From Blepharisma japonicum (Eukaryota > Ciliophora > Heterotrichea > Heterotrichida > Blepharismidae): a stretch of DNA of 64,000 nt. The first letter of the stretch is position 1. Every line of letters begins with the position of its first letter. The notes beneath the pieces are model-generated. The model ran no database searches and had not been told where the DNA came from. It was given only the letters and a program-made list of their open reading frames with translations. Made by a program: the position numbers and the translations under genes. The DNA is taken from assembly GCA_949751835.1 (NCBI GenBank), contig CATKHK010000009.1, positions 620,001 through 684,000 of the forward strand. The letters run 5' to 3'. Positions 22,401-33,207 of the stretch are shown one piece after another.

Positions 22401-25400
22401 TAAATAAATAATTTGTGCTTAATTTATCTTTTACTGGCAGGGGCATAGTGGCTGAACTCCATATTCTACCGTAAAACAAGTTATGTTCTTTCCAGAATCG
22501 GTCATTAGGTCAAAACCATCGTTATTTTGTATTAGCCCCAACCCTGATCCTACAATTTCTCTTGATATTTTTAACTCGTTAAACAATGCTACTCTTCCTT
22601 CCTCAAATGTCACTTTTAACGGATTTTTTGGGTCTCAGTCTTTTTTTAGTATTTCCGCTTTATTCAACAAATGAAATCCTCAGCCTTGGCAGGAGAGGCT
22701 TTCAGCTTCACAAATTTCTGAGCATAAGCTATGGTTTTCTCCTACAATAATTGATAATTTATTAAACAAATTCCCAATCACTTCTTCTCATTTTTTAGAA
22801 ACCTCTGGAATATCAAGCTCTGTAGGCTGTTTACATACACATGTATCTGAGTTTGCATTAATTTGGTTTGAGATTTCTTCACAAATAGCTTTAACATTAT
22901 CAACCCTCTCTATACCTTGCAGTTGGAGTGCCATTCGTTTTTTTTCTGTTTCATTATAATAAGTAATAGGACTAAGTCCATCATCATTTGGCCTAAAATA
23001 GTTAATAATAGCATTTGCCTTCACAACATATCCAAAAATTTCAAAAATAGCGTCTTCATCCTCATTAATAGAAATTCGAATTCTATAAATCTTATTTCCA
23101 CCTTTTTCCCGAGCCTTTAGTTGCTGAATTTCTGCAGTCACCAATTCTTTAAAAGACACTTTTTTACAAAATTCTTCTTGCTTACTATTTTTAATATTCT
23201 CATTAATTGAATCTAAAGCAAATGTAATTAAAGTATTTATTCCTGGGGTATCTTTTGCAATTTCTAATGGAATTTCAGTGAATGTAAAGCACGAGCACAA
23301 AAAATTTGGAATTGCGACATCATCACAGTTCCTATCGTCATTTATTTTTTCTAATAGCAAAGAAACTCCATTTTGTGTATCAGGTAGGGTCTTTCATTCT
23401 TTATAAAGTTCAGATGACATTAGCAAGTTTCCATAAGGATTTAGTGCAATATGTTTAAAAGTAATATACCAGTCAAATCTGCTTACTAGTCTTTTTGTAT
23501 TGTGTTTTAAGATTGAATCTGTGTTTGGCCCTAGTCTTGCAATTAATTCTTTATTCGTAATCATAATATGCATAGGCAGCTGGTTTTCTTTATATCCTTC
23601 AGTATGTTTGTCTCATTCCTTTGAGTGTTTTCCATGGTCTGACATTAAATGAATAACAAAATCTTCTTCAGGGTGCTCATGCAAGAAATATAAAAGGTCA
23701 ATGAAGAAATCCTTTAGATCGTCATCAACTGTACGTATAACGGTACCTGTACTTTCATGAGCTGGTGACAAATGAACATATCCGAATCTATTATTTCCAA
23801 GATAATTTCTGACATATTGATTAACATAATTAAGCATATACCAATGCGAATGATGTGCCCCAAAACACCTTTGTCGCTCAATGAAGTCTAGATATCCATA
23901 CATTTTTCTTGCAGCATGCCAAAAATTAGTAGCAACGTGATCAGTTAATATTTTTCTGCCTGTACAAGTTGATAAATAATCCCATACTGTATCATACCCA
24001 AACATGGTGACATATCCATGTTTCTCATAATGTTTTCATATAGCTTCTTCTTGCAAAGCCTCAAAATACTGCCAGTGAGATTTATGGGCTATTGAGTATT
24101 TTGACAGTTTTTTTTGAAGAAGTTTTAAATTGTAGCCATAAAGTAAAGGAACTAAATTAGGAATTGTGTTTTCTCCTTGAACATTATTTATGATAAAATC
24201 GTACATAACAATTCTATTAGACAAAGGACCGTCAACTATTTCAGTATTAAGTGAAAATATTGTTTTAACTAAATTTCTATAGAAATGCTGCCGTGATACT
24301 GAATCAAATAGAATCATAAGGACAGTTTGAGGCCTAGGCTTAGTTTTCATACCTAGTTCTTCAGCAATTTTTCTAGTTCTCTCAAAAGCTCGATCTGAAG
24401 CTGTTTTATTAAAATTATTCCTAAGAATTGCTTGCTTTTTTGCCCTATAGCATCTTGCAAACCCAAATTCTCTATCTTTAAAATCAACTGGTCCATCATA
24501 TGGTCTTCATCGACTTCTAAACGGTATTTCCCCTAATTGCTCATCATTTAGAGTTCCTCCTAAAACATATTCTGGAGTTTGAAAATCAAGGCATTTTACA
24601 TATAAAGTGTCATTTACAAGACTAATTATTTCATTAGACACAGATCGATCAGCACAATTATAAAATCTTCGATTTGGGTCAAATAATTTGTCAGCTTGCT
24701 CTTGAGTATACCCAAATGATTTTGGAATGCATGAAATATTGCCATCATCAGGAAGCTCTGGATACTGGATTAAAGGTAAGGAAATGATTGGCATTTTAGA
24801 TGGCTCATTATTGGTGTCAAGAATTAAAAGTGAAGATTTAAGACTTTCTATTATAATTTCTTGGTCTTTAGTTCGTGAAAAAATGTTAAAGTTTTCTTCT
24901 TCTTTGCTTAAAATAAGCTGATTTCCTTGATCATCTTGTAAAGAGAATATGTAAATTACACAAATTGAGCAAGTAAATAACACTATGCAGGTGAGAATTG
25001 ATAAAAACTTAGGAATTCTCTTAAAGCAAATATTCATTTATATTCACATAAAACAACATTTTTTAATTCTCAACTAATAGAGCTCCAAAAAAATTAAGAA
25101 TAATCATTGAGTTTATAAGCTAACTATTCAAGCAAAATAACTATTTAATATCGTTGAAACTAAATAATTCTTTGCACTCATTGCTAGTTTAATACTGAAG
25201 CTTATAGCTTTCAGATAATTTTTTATAACAAAATTAAATTTTAACTCTACTCTTTTCCATATAAAGAAAATATATATTGAGCATAGGCTTCTCATAATCG
25301 ATAATTATGGTATTTTTTCTGTCATCAAAATAATTTTCTCAGAGATAAATAATTATTGTATTTTTCTGTCATCAAAATGTTTACTAAGTAACCCCTCAAT

Positions 25401-25430
25401 TATTTCGAGCAATAATATAGCCAGGCTTTT
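21700..25430. repeat. Tandem duplication, unit A
   Basis: Left unit of a head-to-tail duplication: the 3' end of the Sfi1-like gene, the whole first DUF229 gene and its 5' spacer. The right-hand part near 25191-25345 matches 28541-28690 (shared stretches include the CATCAAAATAATTT end). The exact left limit is blurred by divergence. Confidence 0.75.
22431..25037 (-). CDS. DUF229 (sulfatase-fold) type II membrane protein, copy A
   Basis: An 868-residue protein, one exon, with several TGA=Trp codons. Residues about 10-31 are a signal anchor (FLSILTCIVLFTCSICVIYI), so the rest should be lumenal or extracellular. The DUF229 (PF02995) hallmarks follow in order: LMILFDSVSRQHFYRNL, a GENTIPNLVPLLYGY segment, ERQRCFGAHHSHWY, YVHLSPAHESTGT, and LMSDHGKH, whose Asp-His-Gly is the metal-binding end of the alkaline phosphatase/sulfatase fold. 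A cysteine-rich C-terminal domain of about 250 residues carries CSCF, CVC and CPCQ. The family's substrate is unknown. Its convergent partner is the Sfi1-like gene, with only a 30-nt 3' spacer. Copy B is the same length, so both copies are kept intact. Confidence 0.85.
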
Positions 25431-25787
25431 AAAAATTCAACTTTTAAATAATATTGGCTGCAAAAATTTTAGAATATTCAGAAAGAAAAGTTATCTCTGT
25501 AGTACAAAATCCTAAATTATTATACTCTTTGAATAAATGAAAAATAAATAAAAGCAACTCAATCGATATATACGATTAAATTACATTGCAATATCTAGAT
25601 AGCCAATGAAAGAATTAATTTGCTTTAAGAATTGCCATGCCTTGAAGATTCTAGATGGAAATTGATTATATAAATTTTACTATTTATAAAATAAAGCTAA
25701 GTACCTTATTTAGCTTGCTGAAGATCATATTTTAATATTAAAAAAATGCTTGTAATAATAAATAAATAATTTGTGCTAATTTATCTT
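25038..25787. other. Spacer between DUF229 copies
   Basis: The first 390 nt are the 5' spacer of copy A and match the 5' spacer of copy B (28395-28710). Near 25300-25380 a phrase ending in TTTTTCTGTCATCAAAAT occurs twice in a row. The rest is the decayed Sfi1-like fragment listed separately. Confidence 0.6.
25450..25765 (+). pseudogene. Decayed 3' fragment of the Sfi1-like gene
   Basis: The start of this stretch aligns with 21700-21830 of the intact Sfi1-like gene (shared runs include GAAAGTTAT-like, CAAAATCC and TTATTATA blocks), and its end aligns with 22335-22420 (CAGCTTGCTGAAGAT-like block, then AATAAATAAATAATTTGTGCT, running straight into the copy B stop). About 400 nt of the source is missing from the middle and the frame is not kept. 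It was carried along when the DUF229 gene was duplicated and has decayed because it has no promoter and no function. It is the best evidence for the direction and limits of the duplication. Confidence 0.75.
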
Positions 25788-28394
25788 TTACTGGCAGGGG
25801 CATAGTGGTTGAACTCCATATTCTACCGTAAAACAAGTTATGTTTTTCCCAGAGTAGGTCATCAGGTCAAAACCATCGCTATTTTGTATTAGCCCCAACC
25901 CTGAGCCTACAATTTCTCTTGATATTTTTAGCTCGTTAAATAATGCTACTCTTCCTTCCTCAAATGTCACTTTTAACGGATTTTTTGGGTCTCAATCTTT
26001 TTTTAGTATTTCCGCTTTATTGAATAACTGAAACCCTCAAGCTTGGCAGGAGAGGCTTTCAGCTTCACAAATTTCTGAGCATAAGCTATGGCTTTCTCCT
26101 ACAATAATTGATAATTTATTAAGTAAATTCCCAATCACTTCTTCCCATTTTTCAGAAGCTGCTGAAATATTAAATTCTTGAGGCTCTCTGCATATACATG
26201 TGCCTGGATTAGTATTAATTTGGTTTGAGATTTCTTCACAAATAGCCTTAACATTATCAACCCTCTCTATGCCTTGCAGCTGTAATGCCATTAGTTTTTT
26301 TTCTGTTTCATTATAATAAGTAATAGGATTAAGTCCATCATCATTTGGCTTAAAGTAGTTAATAATAGTATTTGCTTTAACGGCATAGCCAAAAATTTCA
26401 AAAATAGCGTCTTCATCCTCATTAATAGAAATTCTAATTCTATAAATCTTATTTCCCCCTTTTTCTAGGGGTTTTAGTTGCTGAATTTCTGCTGTCACCA
26501 ATTCTTTAAACGACACATTTTTACAAAATTCTTCTCGTTTACTATTTTTAATATTCTCATTAATTGACTCCAAGGCAAATGTAATTAAAGTCTTAATTCC
26601 TGGTACATCTTCTGCGATTTCTAATGGAATTTCAGTGAATGTAAAACACGAGCACAAAAAATTTGGAATTGCGACATCATCACAGTTCCTATCATCATTT
26701 ATTTTTTCTAATAGCAAAGAAACTCCATTTTGTGTATCAGGTAGCGTTCTTCACTCCTTATAAAGTTCAGATGACATTAACAAGTTTCCATAAGGATTTA
26801 GTGCAATATGTTTAAAAGTAATATACCAGTCAAATCTGCTTACCAGTCTTTTTGTATTGTGTTTTAAGATTGAATCTGTGTTTGGCCCTAGTCTTGTAAT
26901 TAATTCTTTATTCGTAATCATAATATGCATAGGCAGCTGGTTTTCTTTGTATCCTTCAGTATGTTTGTCTCATTCCTTTGAGTGTTTTCCATGATCTGAC
27001 ATTAAATGTATAACAAAATCTTCTTCAGGGTGCTCATGCAAGAAATATAAAAGGTCAATGAAGAAATCTCTTAGGTCTTCATCAACTGTACGTATAACGG
27101 TACCTGTACTTTCATGAGCTGGTGACAGATGAACATATCCGAATCTATTATTTCCAACATAATTCCTAACATATTGGTTCACATAGTTAAGCATATACCA
27201 ATGAGAATGATGAAGCCCAAAGCATCGTTGTCTCTCTATGAAGTCTACATATCCATACATTTTTCTTGCAGCATGCCAAAAATTAGTAGCAATATGATCA
27301 GTTAATATTTTTCTTCCTGTACAGGTTGATAGATAATCTCATACTGTATCATAACCAAACATTGTGACGTATCCATGCCTCTCATAATGTTTTCATATAA
27401 TTTCTTCTTGCAAAGCCTCAAAATACTGTCAGTGAGATTTATGAGCAATTGAGTAGCCTGACAACTTTTCTTGAAGCAGATTTAAATTGTAGCCATAAAG
27501 TAAAGGAACTAAATTAGGAATTGTATTTTCTCCTTGGGCGTTATTTATGATAAAATCGTACATAACAATTCTATTAGACAAAGGACCGTCAACTATTTCA
27601 GTATTAAGTGAAAATATTGTTTTAACTAAATTTCTATAGAAATGCTGACGAGATACTGAATCAAATAAAACCATAAGGACAGTTTGCGGCCTAGGCTTAG
27701 TTTTCATACCCAGTTCTTCAGCAATTTTTTTAGTTCTCTCAAAAGCTCGATCTGAAGCTGTTTTATTAAAACGATTTCTAAGTATAGCTTGTTTTTTCGC
27801 TCTAGAGCATCTTGCAAACCCAAATTCTATCTCTGTAAAATCAACTGGTCCATTATATGATCTTCATGGAGATTTAAACGGTATTTCCCCTAATTCCTCA
27901 TCGTTTAGTGTACCTCCCAAGACATATTCTGGCTTTTGGAACTCAAGGCATTTTACATATAAAGTTTCATTAACAAGGCGGATTATTTCATTAGATGTAG
28001 ATCGAGCAGCACAGTTATAGAATCTTCGATTTGGGTCAAATAATTTGTCAGCTTGCTCTTGAGTATACCCAAACGATTTTGGGATGCATGAAACATTCCC
28101 ATCATCAGGAAGCTCTGGATATTGAATTAAAGGCCAGGAAATAATTGATGCTTTAGATTGCTCCTTATTGGTATCAAGTAGTAAAAGTGAAGATTTAAGA
28201 CTTTCTATTATAATTTCTTGATTTTTAGTTTGAGAAAAAAATTTAAAGCTTTCTTCTTCTTTGCTTAAAATTAGCTGATTTCCTTTGCCATTTTGTAAAG
28301 AGAATATGTAAATTGCACACATTGAGCAGGTAAATAGCACTATGCAGGTGAGAATTGATAAAAACTTAGGAATTCTCTTTAAACAAATATTCAT
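25788..28394 (-). CDS. DUF229 (sulfatase-fold) type II membrane protein, copy B
   Basis: An 868-residue paralogue of copy A with exactly the same length, the same signal anchor and all the DUF229 motifs (FDSVSRQHFYRNL, GENTIPNLVPLLYGY, LMSDHGKH). The N-terminal 176 residues are roughly 85% identical by eye. Trp codons differ between copies at the same site: TVWDYL is TGG in A and TGA in B, SHWQYF likewise, and KKWEE is TGA in A while EKWEE is TGG in B. Substitutions are enriched in the linker after the anchor, while the fold core is nearly unchanged, pointing to purifying selection on both copies. Possible roles are as for copy A; one may be dosage or stage specific. Confidence 0.85.
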
Positions 28395-28718
28395 TTATAT
28401 TCATATAAATCAACATTTTAATTTCAAGTAATAATGCTCTAAAAAATTGAAAAATTATAATTGATTGAGTTTAGAAGAAACTATTAAAAGATTTAACTAT
28501 TTTGCATCTCAAAAATATGTAAATCTCTACTCTAATTTTTAGTTTAACACTAAAATTTATTGTTTCTTAATAATTTTGAAGCAAAATTAATTTTTAATTC
28601 TTTCCCATAGCATAGAAAACATACTGCTTTTCTATTTGAAAATGATCTTTCTTAAGCATCAGCAATTATTATATTTCTATATCATCAAAATAATTTACTT
28701 ATTAAAATTTTTGGCTTC

Positions 28719-28988
28719 TTACCTATATGTATCTTTCACAAAATGCTTTGAGTGGTCAACAGAGAATTTTCTACAGAGAAACCATTCATTTAATTCCTTT
28801 TTGCAGAGATGTGCCACATTATCATCATTTCTTGCACAATATTTCAAAGTTCCTCCTTTTTCAAAGCAATCAGTCTGCGATATGCACTCTACAAGGTCTT
28901 TAGCAGGATCATGACAAGTTTTGTTGACTGGTTTCGATGTGTCTCCTGTTTTAAGCCAATTAGAAATCTTCTCTATAAATCCTACCAT
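28719..28988 (-). CDS. COA5: COA5/PET191 cytochrome c oxidase assembly factor
   Basis: An 89-residue protein with the PET191 cysteine pattern: C-x(9)-C in CHDPAKDLVEC, then SQTDC, LKYC, LCKKELNEWFLCRK. The order C...C.QSDC...C...C...FF.CKR is that of human COA5 and yeast Pet191, small twin-Cys proteins of the mitochondrial intermembrane space needed for complex IV assembly. The N-terminal 25 residues are an extension. It lies directly upstream of DUF229 copy B in the same orientation and marks the right limit of the duplication. Family call rests on cysteine spacing and the C-terminal motif. Confidence 0.75.
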   Translation of the reverse strand: MVGFIEKISNWLKTGDTSKPVNKTCHDPAKDLVECISQTDCFEKGGTLKYCARNDDNVAHLCKKELNEWFLCRKFSVDHSKHFVKDTYR

Positions 28989-29026
28989 TTAGGGTAAAAG
29001 TATATAAGAAATTAAAATAAAAAGAA

Positions 29027-29644
29027 TTAAGATTTATTTCTGATTGTTACATTGTAAGAAATTAATGCAGAAATAAACTGAAGGATAATCAATGAGTAAC
29101 CAATAGCGAGCCCTGGGCCTGTAGAAACGTTTTCACTGTCTTTCCAAGTATCGTCAATTCCATATACATCTGCAACAGCTAAATAAATAGTGAAGCCAAT
29201 TAGGTAAAGCAAAGGCTGAACCCAAATTCCATAATAAACGCTCCAGTGATCTATTGTTTTGTCTCTAAACAGCCAAAGATGAACAATAAAATACATCACA
29301 GCAGGAATCATGCTAAGTATCATAAATATCATCATAATAATCCCTGCGGCTCTAACTCTGTCAATGTCTCCACAAAAGCCTTTACAGGCTGCATCAATTA
29401 TTGGCTTAAAATCTCCACATAACTTATTATTGGCATTATCATAACCATCGTCGCTATTTGTTATATCTTTTAAATCACTTTTGCTTGTGGAAATGGTTAC
29501 CAACCCCCAATCAAAATAACAGTAATGAAATCATTGAGGGACTGCTAGAGCTGATATTTGTAAAGCAAAAATGATTACATTTAATATCATGTTGGCTAAG
29601 CAGCACTGAGAAAAATATTTTGTTGAGAGATGCTTTCCTTCCAT
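29027..29644 (-). CDS. Four-TM membrane protein, claudin-like
   Basis: Read from ATG at 29644 through one TGA (Trp), 205 residues. The leader MEGKHLSTKYFSQCC is followed by TM1 (NMILNVIIFALQISALAVP), a first loop with W...C..DWG and several further cysteines, then TM2 (IIMMIFMILSMIPAVMYFIV), TM3 (WVQPLLYLIGFTIYLAVA) and TM4 (GYSLIILQFISALISY). The W-x-C-type first loop and four-helix plan are claudin/PMP22-like. It resembles the protein at 14502-15200 in plan, less so in sequence. An internal TTG at 29503 is not the start, because coding character continues upstream including TM1. Confidence 0.75.
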
Positions 29645-29712
29645 AATTATTATATTTATATATAAAATGCAACAATATTTTAAAATATTGGAGAAAATCT
29701 AAAATAATGAGT

Positions 29713-30036
29713 TTATGGCTTTATTTGAGACTCAACCATCATTGATCCTTCTTTTTCAAGCATATTATCATCATTTTTCTTAAGCTTATCTGCCTTAATA
29801 GGGTCGCCAATTACATAGGCTTTATAAATCCCTAAAACAGCTGCTGTACAAGCTATAGCTCCCAATGCTTTCCATTTCCCATAAGAAAGTGTATACATGT
29901 GCACATTTTTCCTTTTAAAAGAATTCACCATGCTAACCTCTTCAGTCTCAAGCGTCTTTAATATCGGGTTGTGTGTCAAAATTTCAGGTTCAGAGCTCTT
30001 ATGATTCTTAATGGTTTTATTAAACCTAAAATCCAT
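29713..30036 (-). CDS. Unknown single-pass membrane protein
   Basis: A 107-codon frame with one membrane segment (ALGAIACTAAVLGIYKAYVIG, of which about 18 residues are hydrophobic) and a charged C-terminal tail. No signal peptide or family recognised. Its first ATG lies only 2 nt from the start codon of the divergent ZNHIT1 gene, so a later Met (29931, MVNSF, or 29898) may be the true start, leaving room for a leader. Tail-anchored or mitochondrial outer membrane topology is possible. Confidence 0.55.
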   Translation of the reverse strand: MDFRFNKTIKNHKSSEPEILTHNPILKTLETEEVSMVNSFKRKNVHMYTLSYGKWKALGAIACTAAVLGIYKAYVIGDPIKADKLKKNDDNMLEKEGSMMVESQIKP

Positions 30037-30038
30037 TT

Positions 30039-30633
30039 ATGTCAAGATCCTCAACAAGAATCAAAAAAATCAGCGAGTCTATGAAATATGTAGATGAGGA
30101 AACCCGCGCTTTGGTCCATCAGCAGAGAATTAATGATTTAGAAGAAGATAATTTTTTAGCGGCAAATAGACTGTATATGTAAAATTAGAGAAGAAATGGC
30201 TTTTGGGGATGATAGTGCGTTCACATTAGAAGATGAGCTTTTGCCTAGAAAAATCAAAAAAACACAAAAATTCGTAAAAGGTAATGTAGAGACAGAAAAT
30301 GAAATTTTAGAAGAAAATGAGTCGCCACTTTATTCCAAAAAGAAAAGAAAAACAAAAAAATCGCCTTTGGTTAAGAAAAAGGTGCATCAGAGAAAAACGC
30401 TTGAAAGAATTATTTTAGAAGAAGTAAAGAATATGCAGGGATTATCTATAAATGATGCAGTGCCTAATTATTTAACGATGACTGTTGAAACTTCGTTTTA
30501 CCCTAGAAGATTTTTTTGCACGGTCTGTGGGTTTCAGCATAAATATACTTGCATAAGGTGTGGGGAAAGATACTGCAGTAAAAAGTGTGAGTCAGTACAT
30601 AAAGAAACAAGATGTCTTAAGTTTTCAGACTAA
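30039..30633 (+). CDS. ZNHIT1: ZNHIT1/SWC6, HIT zinc-finger subunit of SWR1/SRCAP complex (two exons)
   Basis: Exon 1 starts at 30039 and is joined to exon 2 by a 16-nt intron (30173-30188, GTATATG...TTAG), giving 192 residues. Exon 1 supplies the conserved N-terminal helix (DEETRALVHQQRINDLEEDNF, matching the R-x-RRI-x-LE-x-DNF block of human ZNHIT1). Exon 2 ends in the HIT zinc finger FFCTVCGFQHKYTCIRCGE, then YCSKKCESVHKETRCLKFSD, with all eight zinc ligands (C/H). In yeast Swc6/Vps71 links Swc2/Arp6 in the SWR1 remodeller that loads H2A.Z. Exon 2 alone has an ATG (30196) but would lack the conserved helix. This is the only 16-nt intron in the window. Confidence 0.9.
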
Positions 30634-30961
30634 TATTTAAAGCTAAAAATATTACTATTGAGCAAGATCATAAAATAGGAAAATGATAAATGCAAAATGC
30701 ATTTAAATTATATCAAAATTGATAGTATATTAAGAAGTTTAGGTAGAAAAATACTTTTAGTAAAAATCATTTAATTTAATATATGGCTTTGCAATTAAAG
30801 AGAATTAAAATTTTGAAATAAAGCGTAGTCTGACCTGTGGAAAATATGTTATATATTTTTAACTTATATGGTAGTTCATTAGTTAATTTAATAGGATAAA
30901 AATCGTTATTAAAATTTAATATTAAAAGTAAAATGCATAATCGTATAAAATTAGACTGTAA
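30634..30961. other. Intergenic region
   Basis: About 330 nt of AT-rich spacer between same-strand genes; nothing recognisable. Confidence 0.6.
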
Positions 30962-32389
30962 ATGGTTCTATTTTTGTATCTTTTAGGACTTGCAGCTGCC
31001 CTCCCAACTGAGCCACTTGACGGTGAAATTTCATCAACCTTCTCTAATCTTAACAAACTTACCAAAGCACGAAAATATTTACTCTCAGCGAATACTGATA
31101 AAAAAGACTCTTCAAATCTTCTCAGCATACCTGAGCTCGTCGAACCTCAAGACTACGAGCTTGGAAGATTTATCCCAAAATTCACCCTCCACACAAATCG
31201 AACCATTTCAGCTCTTGAATTTATTGCACTAAAACCACTCGCAATTTATAAGAATGGGCTTAGTCAAGGAATAATCTCAATATATACAGACGGAATCCTT
31301 GAAATTCATGATCTCATAGGCGAACTTCTTTATCGTCACAATTTAGGCTACTCAGCCACTCTTATTGCAGCTACGTCTAACTTTGACGATATAAAATTTG
31401 CATTGATTTCTCCTGAAGACAAACTAGTGATTTTTACAGTAAAAATAGACAAAGCTAAAAACAGCCCATTTACACCTATAGAATTTGGCAACCAGACCCA
31501 TAAAATGAGTATTGAAATAAAAAAAGAAGCTGAATCACCATTATACCAATCTGCCAAAGCAACGTGCATTCTTCATTATATAAAATCAGGGCAGAAAAAC
31601 TGGGTCGTTGGAGACAGTCTTGGAGGAGTCTCATTCCATCATATGAATGGGACCTGGCTGAAAAGAACAGAAAGCTTAGGCTACCCTATAACTTCTTTAG
31701 ACAGACTAGGACCTCAACTTGTATTTAGTGCAGGAGACTCAATAGCAGTATTAAATACACATACCATGGCATTAACACACAGATGTGAAGGGGTAATATA
31801 TATATAGCCAGCTGGAATAATAACTGATATAGCTATTGATCAGATGTCAGGAACTATTATATATGCACTTTTAGACTCAAAAGATGTATTAGTTTTTGAA
31901 ACAAGGCATCAGCAGAAAAATGAATATGTTTGTAAAAGTATTCTTTATTTAGACATTGGAAGAATACATAGTCCAACCTCAAATGATAAATATAGGATGA
32001 ATGTGATTAAAGATTATTTAGCTGTTTTAGGCTCAAATGGGGAGTTAAGTTTATATGATTCTACACTTTTATCAAAAGGAATTCATATACATCCTACTCA
32101 AATGACGATTAGTAAAAAAAACATTAACCCGCTGTTTAGAACTTTGAAATTGCAAACTTATGGATCAGTCATGATTTTTGCAGTAGAAAATGATATTGCT
32201 GTATATGAAATTATTCAGCCAAAAGTACCTGAAAGCTGGGATATGGGAAATATAAGGACAATTGGGATTGTTTTAGCTGTATTAGGGGCCATATTGTGGC
32301 AATATTTCAAAAAGGGAAAAAAACCAACACCATCAGCTTCAAGGAAATCAAAGAAAAATGATCCTCCATTTACAAAGAGAAGAAGATAA
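30962..32389 (+). CDS. Lumenal single-pass membrane protein, probable beta-propeller (two exons)
   Basis: Two exons around a 15-nt intron (31793-31807, GTAATATATATATAG) give 470 residues. The N-terminus (LFLYLLGLAAALP) is a signal peptide. The body is a series of short beta-strand blocks with G/D turns (SIYTDGILEIHDLIGELLYR, WVVGDSLGGVSFHHMNG, YLAVLGSNGELSLYD), like a WD/quinoprotein propeller. One TM segment near the end (TIGIVLAVLGAILWQYF) is followed by a tail of about 28 mostly basic residues ending KRRR, so the body should be in the ER lumen or outside the cell and the tail cytosolic. The layout resembles EMC1 in miniature, but I cannot assign a family. Confidence 0.7.
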
Positions 32390-32409
32390 AATTAAACCAT
32401 AAAAGTTTC

Positions 32410-33207
32410 TTATTGCGCTTTAAGTCCTAAATTTCCTTTTAATTTTTCTATGTCTTCTTGTCTTCTTTTATTCAATTTTTTTAGCCAAGTATCACCTCTT
32501 TCATGAGCCTAATTTTATTATACAGCTTTAATCCTTTCTTCAGCTTTATTCTGATAAACTCTAAAAGCATCTTCTAAGTTAATTTCTGGGTTTTTCTCTT
32601 TAACATGTTCAAAAAAGCTTAAAAATTCTTTCAGTGTCATATTAGAGTTCTTCTGACTTTTCTAATTATAATTTACAAATCTTCTGAACCCAGAATTATG
32701 ATAAAAAGTACTGATTCATTTATCTTTTTCATCAAATCATTTTTCTTCAAATGCAATCTCTATTAAAGGATATCTAGGATATCCTCTAAGCAGCCCCGAT
32801 TCTTTTGTAATAAAATGATCAATCATTCTTTGCTGAAGATCGTTAGGTAAGGAGGTCTCTGGCTCCACACAGTTAACATGCCATCGATAAATCTTTTTCT
32901 TAAGAAGAATTTTTCTGATTCTTTCCATTGGAGTTTCCTTTGTAGCCCATTTGTAGACTCGTGTGTGAAAATCAAAGTAGAAATCAATGGATAAGAGAAA
33001 TACGAAAAATATATTTTTCTTCTTGTGAGTCCATAGAAGATGATTTATTTTTCCGAATAAAGAGAGTTCTGGATAGAAAATACCTCGAAATTGGATTTTT
33101 TTGTTGGCTTTTTCAGAGACTTTTAAGATTTCTTGACGGAGAGGCTATGTTAGATATACAATTGACTGAGAAATCCTGGCAAAAGAAAAAGCTCTGCTTA
33201 CGAGCAT
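32410..33207 (-). CDS. Probable mitochondrial protein of unknown function (four exons)
   Basis: Four exons joined across three 15-nt introns (33145-33159, 32662-32676, 32509-32523, each GTA...AG in gene sense) make an open frame of 250 residues ending TAA; no single exon is long enough to stand out. Two TGA codons are Trp. The start MLVSRAFSFARISQS is Arg/Ser/Phe-rich without acids, a typical mitochondrial presequence. A hydrophobic stretch (FFVFLLSIDFYFDF) follows at about residue 60, then a region with YKWATKETPMERIRKILL, a Trp/Pro/Tyr-rich middle, and a Lys/Glu-rich helical end. I do not recognise a family; a lineage-specific inner-membrane or ribosome subunit is possible. Confidence 0.7.

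Larger units (their letters stand above)
25450..28710. repeat. Tandem duplication, unit B
   Basis: Right unit of the duplication: decayed Sfi1-like fragment, DUF229 copy B and its 5' spacer, ending just before the COA5 stop codon. The two units are direct repeats with a period of about 3.36 kb over the DUF229 gene (25037 to 28394). Confidence 0.75.

Noticed and set aside
29027-29503. A 158-residue gene starting at 29503
   Set aside because: The start would be TTG; the frame continues upstream to a true ATG at 29644 and includes the first membrane segment.
30196-30633. ZNHIT1 as a single-exon gene from the ATG at 30196
   Set aside because: It would lack the conserved N-terminal helix, which a 16-nt intron joins in frame.
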